NCBI RefSeq assembly: GCF_000217715.1
Contig: NC_015666.1
Span: 2,492,270 to 2,556,269, forward strand
Length of the DNA: 64,000 nucleotides
Source of the DNA: Halopiger xanaduensis SH-6
Lineage (GTDB): Archaea > Halobacteriota > Halobacteria > Halobacteriales > Natrialbaceae
Direction of reading: 5' to 3'
Part shown: positions 62,417-64,000 of the stretch, piece by piece
Numbering within the stretch: the stretch's first letter is position 1
How the letters are laid out: every line of letters starts with the position of its first letter
The notes under the pieces: model-generated
What the model saw: the letters and a program-made list of their open reading frames with translations, nothing else
The model's database searches: none
What the model was told of the DNA's origin: nothing
Translations under genes and position numbers: made by a program

Positions 62417-63583
62417 TCAGTTCGACTCGAGGCCGAGGATCGAGTCGACGGCCGCGTGGTCGGTGAGCAGTTCCTGCATGAGTTCGACGGTTTCTGCGTC
62501 CTGCGTGCGGCCGCTGCGGACGACGTCCTCCGCGCGCTCGACGGTCGTGAGCGTGTCCGTCTGAACCGACAGGACCGGGACCCCCTTCTCGGCGGCCTGG
62601 CCGAGAACCGCTCCCGACGGTCGGTGGCCGCCGGTGAGGATCAGACAGCGGACGCCGGGCGCCTCGAGCGCGGCCGTGTGAATCTCGGCGCGGTCGCCGC
62701 CGGTGATGACGGCGGCGTTTTTCGTCCGGCGGAAGCGCCGCAGGGCGCTGTCGGCGCCCATCGCACCGACCGAGAACCGCTCGACGAAGGAATCGTCGCC
62801 GTTTTCGACGAGCACCGACGCGCCGAGTTCGCTCGCGAGGTCCTCGATCGTCACACCCGCGAGCGTCCGCTCGCTCGGGAGCACGCCGAAGACGGGCACG
62901 TCCCGGCCCTCGAGGAAGGGGACGACGTCGGTCTCGAGCTGGTCGTAGGCGGCGTCGGGGACGTCGTTGAAGACGACGCCGGCGAAGCGGTCGCCGAAGG
63001 CGTCGGCGGCGGCGAGGACGTCGTCGACGTCGCCGGGCTGTTTGTAGGGAGCGACGAGCAGCACGCGCGCGTCGAGCAGCTCCGCGACGTCGACGTCGGT
63101 GAGGTCGACGATGCCGCCGACCTCGTACTCGCCGCCACCCTCGACGAACATGCGGTCGGTGTCCGCCGCGAGTGAATCGAACGCCTCGCCGACGCGCTCG
63201 CGGAGTTCGTCGGGATCCTCGCGGCCGCGGATCGCCTGCTCGATAAAGGTCGGCGAGTAGACGACCGGCTCTAAGTCGTGCATCTCCGCGTCGAGGTCGA
63301 GCAGTTCCCGCGCGAGCATCGGATCCTCGTCTAAGGTCTTGCCGACGTTGCTCTCGAGGCGCGTCCCCTTCGGTTTCATGTAGCCGACGCCCTCGCCCTC
63401 GGCTTGCGCGAGGCGGGCCAGCGCCAGCGTGATCGCCGTCTTTCCGACGCTCTCCTCGAGCGAACTGACGAGGATCGTGTCCGTGCCGGTGTCGGTCGCG
63501 GCGGTGCTGTCGGTCGTCTCGGTGGCCGTGTCGCTGTCGGTATCGGTGTCGGTGTCAGTGTCCGGGTTATCGGTATCAGTCAT
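62417..63583 (-). CDS. Phosphotransacetylase-family protein with DRTGG domain
   Basis: This 388-aa protein has an N-terminal Asp/Thr low-complexity tail (about 2-36). An AAA_26/BioD-like ATP-binding part with ILVSSLEESVGKTAITLALA (deviant P-loop) and a C-terminal DRTGG domain (AVITGGDRAEIHTAALEAPG, RCLILTGGHRPS) follow. Bacterial Pta carries these two domains before its catalytic part; here the phosphotransacetylase catalytic domain itself is absent, so it is regulatory or otherwise repurposed. It overlaps the acyl-CoA synthetase gene by 8 nt, supporting joint expression in acetate metabolism. Confidence 0.85.
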   Translation of the reverse strand: MTDTDNPDTDTDTDTDSDTATETTDSTAATDTGTDTILVSSLEESVGKTAITLALARLAQAEGEGVGYMKPKGTRLESNVGKTLDEDPMLARELLDLDAEMHDLEPVVYSPTFIEQAIRGREDPDELRERVGEAFDSLAADTDRMFVEGGGEYEVGGIVDLTDVDVAELLDARVLLVAPYKQPGDVDDVLAAADAFGDRFAGVVFNDVPDAAYDQLETDVVPFLEGRDVPVFGVLPSERTLAGVTIEDLASELGASVLVENGDDSFVERFSVGAMGADSALRRFRRTKNAAVITGGDRAEIHTAALEAPGVRCLILTGGHRPSGAVLGQAAEKGVPVLSVQTDTLTTVERAEDVVRSGRTQDAETVELMQELLTDHAAVDSILGLESN

Positions 63584-64000
63584 CGTTGAGTTCCTCCGTG
63601 TCCACGGTGAGTCGCAGGTCGATCGCCTGTACGCCGTCGGGGCCCGCCACGAGCGGGTTCACGTCGAGTTCGAGGATCGACGGGAAGTCCGTCACCAGTT
63701 GCGAGAGTCGCTGGACCGTCTCGACGATCGCGTCGACGTCGGCCGGTTCGCGGCCGCGAGCGCCGCGCAACAGCGGCGCCGCCTGGATCTCGTCGATCAT
63801 GTCGCGCGCCTCGTCCTCGCCGATCGGGGCGACCCGAACCGACGTGTCCTCTAAGGTCTCGACGAAGATACCGCCGAGCCCGAACAACAGCAGCGGGCCG
63901 AACTGCGGATCGCGGTTCATCCCGACGATGGTCTCGGTCGACTCGCCGACGTCGAGCATCTCCTGGACTTGGACGCCGATGATCGTCGCGTCGGGCTGGT
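63576..64000 (-). CDS. ADP-forming acetate-CoA ligase beta (ATP-grasp), 3' part only
   Basis: The gene's 5' end lies beyond the window edge; 141 codons are visible. The visible end (ATIIGVQVQEML, ETIVGMNRDPQFGPLLLFGL, FVETLEDTSVRVAP, ILELDVNPLVAG) is the C-terminal ATP-grasp domain of archaeal acetyl-CoA synthetase (ADP-forming), which makes ATP from acetyl-CoA. In haloarchaea alpha and beta are often fused; fusion cannot be seen here. Overlaps the phosphotransacetylase-family gene by 8 nt. Confidence 0.85.
   Translation of the reverse strand, partial: QPDATIIGVQVQEMLDVGESTETIVGMNRDPQFGPLLLFGLGGIFVETLEDTSVRVAPIGEDEARDMIDEIQAAPLLRGARGREPADVDAIVETVQRLSQLVTDFPSILELDVNPLVAGPDGVQAIDLRLTVDTEELNDD

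Overview
The window reads as chromosome of a halophilic archaeon (class Halobacteria). The evidence is very high GC, proteins crowded with Asp and Glu, frequent CTCGAG-type codon pairs, many mRNAs with a TATA box about 25-33 nt before the start codon (leaderless), and families found mainly in haloarchaea (bacterio-opsin-activator-type HTH-10 regulators, HalOD1, UPF0212, MTH865, archaeal methionine adenosyltransferase, proteasome beta). The gene content would fit Natrialbaceae or a relative, but the species cannot be named from sequence reading alone.

Layout. 1-1854: a truncated Tat-exported protein with a TIM-barrel look. 2060-8788: a complete methylaspartate-cycle cluster. mct lies on the minus strand, divergent from mamA-mamB-mal-mch-mcl. 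Together they convert glutamate through methylaspartate, mesaconate, mesaconyl-CoA and methylmalyl-CoA to glyoxylate and propionyl-CoA. 8868-17388: housekeeping and small conserved genes (OsmC, CNNM/CorC transporter, UDG-like, Mrp/ApbC, eIF2B-like), including tRNA-Ser(UGA) flanked by an array of tRNA 3'-end fragments. 17399-30816: ThuA, a Gfo/Idh/MocA dehydrogenase, proteasome beta, UPF0212, an HTH-CBS regulator, CobO, an ABC exporter pair, a P19-like lipoprotein, CbiP and MTH865. CobO and CbiP serve the cobalamin pathway whose coenzyme the glutamate mutase needs. 30959-43409: a BAT-type sensor regulator, ThiI, an MFS permease, methionine adenosyltransferase, CYTH, FKBP, a membrane-protein gene broken by an in-frame TGA, a KaiC-like protein without a P-loop, and pyrBI.

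43672-58532: the most accessory-looking part. It carries a PRC-barrel protein with an Asp-rich tandem-repeat tail and an HTH-10 regulator. Next is a molybdenum/tungsten module: WtpAB uptake without its ATPase, MobB, a TorD chaperone, a NarH-like Fe-S subunit, and a Tat-exported Mo/W-bisPGD catalytic subunit with an unusual N-terminal cysteine pattern. A second Mrp-type ATPase that lacks the CxxC motif and has an extra C-terminal domain lies upstream of it. SRPBCC, UbiA, a TrmB-like regulator and a HalOD1 protein follow. 58745-64000: an AT-rich small membrane protein, tRNA-Lys(CUU) with a duplicated 3' end, an RCK-DHH protein, a TRIC-like channel, a PRC-barrel protein, a phosphotransacetylase-family protein, and the truncated C-terminus of an ADP-forming acyl-CoA synthetase.

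The least explained signals are: tRNA-3'-fragment arrays at two different tRNA genes, sharing a stem-loop with a conserved 14-nt loop and a covarying stem; the Mo-oxidoreductase cluster with its aberrant Fe-S motif, missing heme/membrane subunit and CxxC-less Mrp partner; and the nonsense-interrupted membrane protein. I found no CRISPR array, rRNA, complete insertion sequence or integrase gene.
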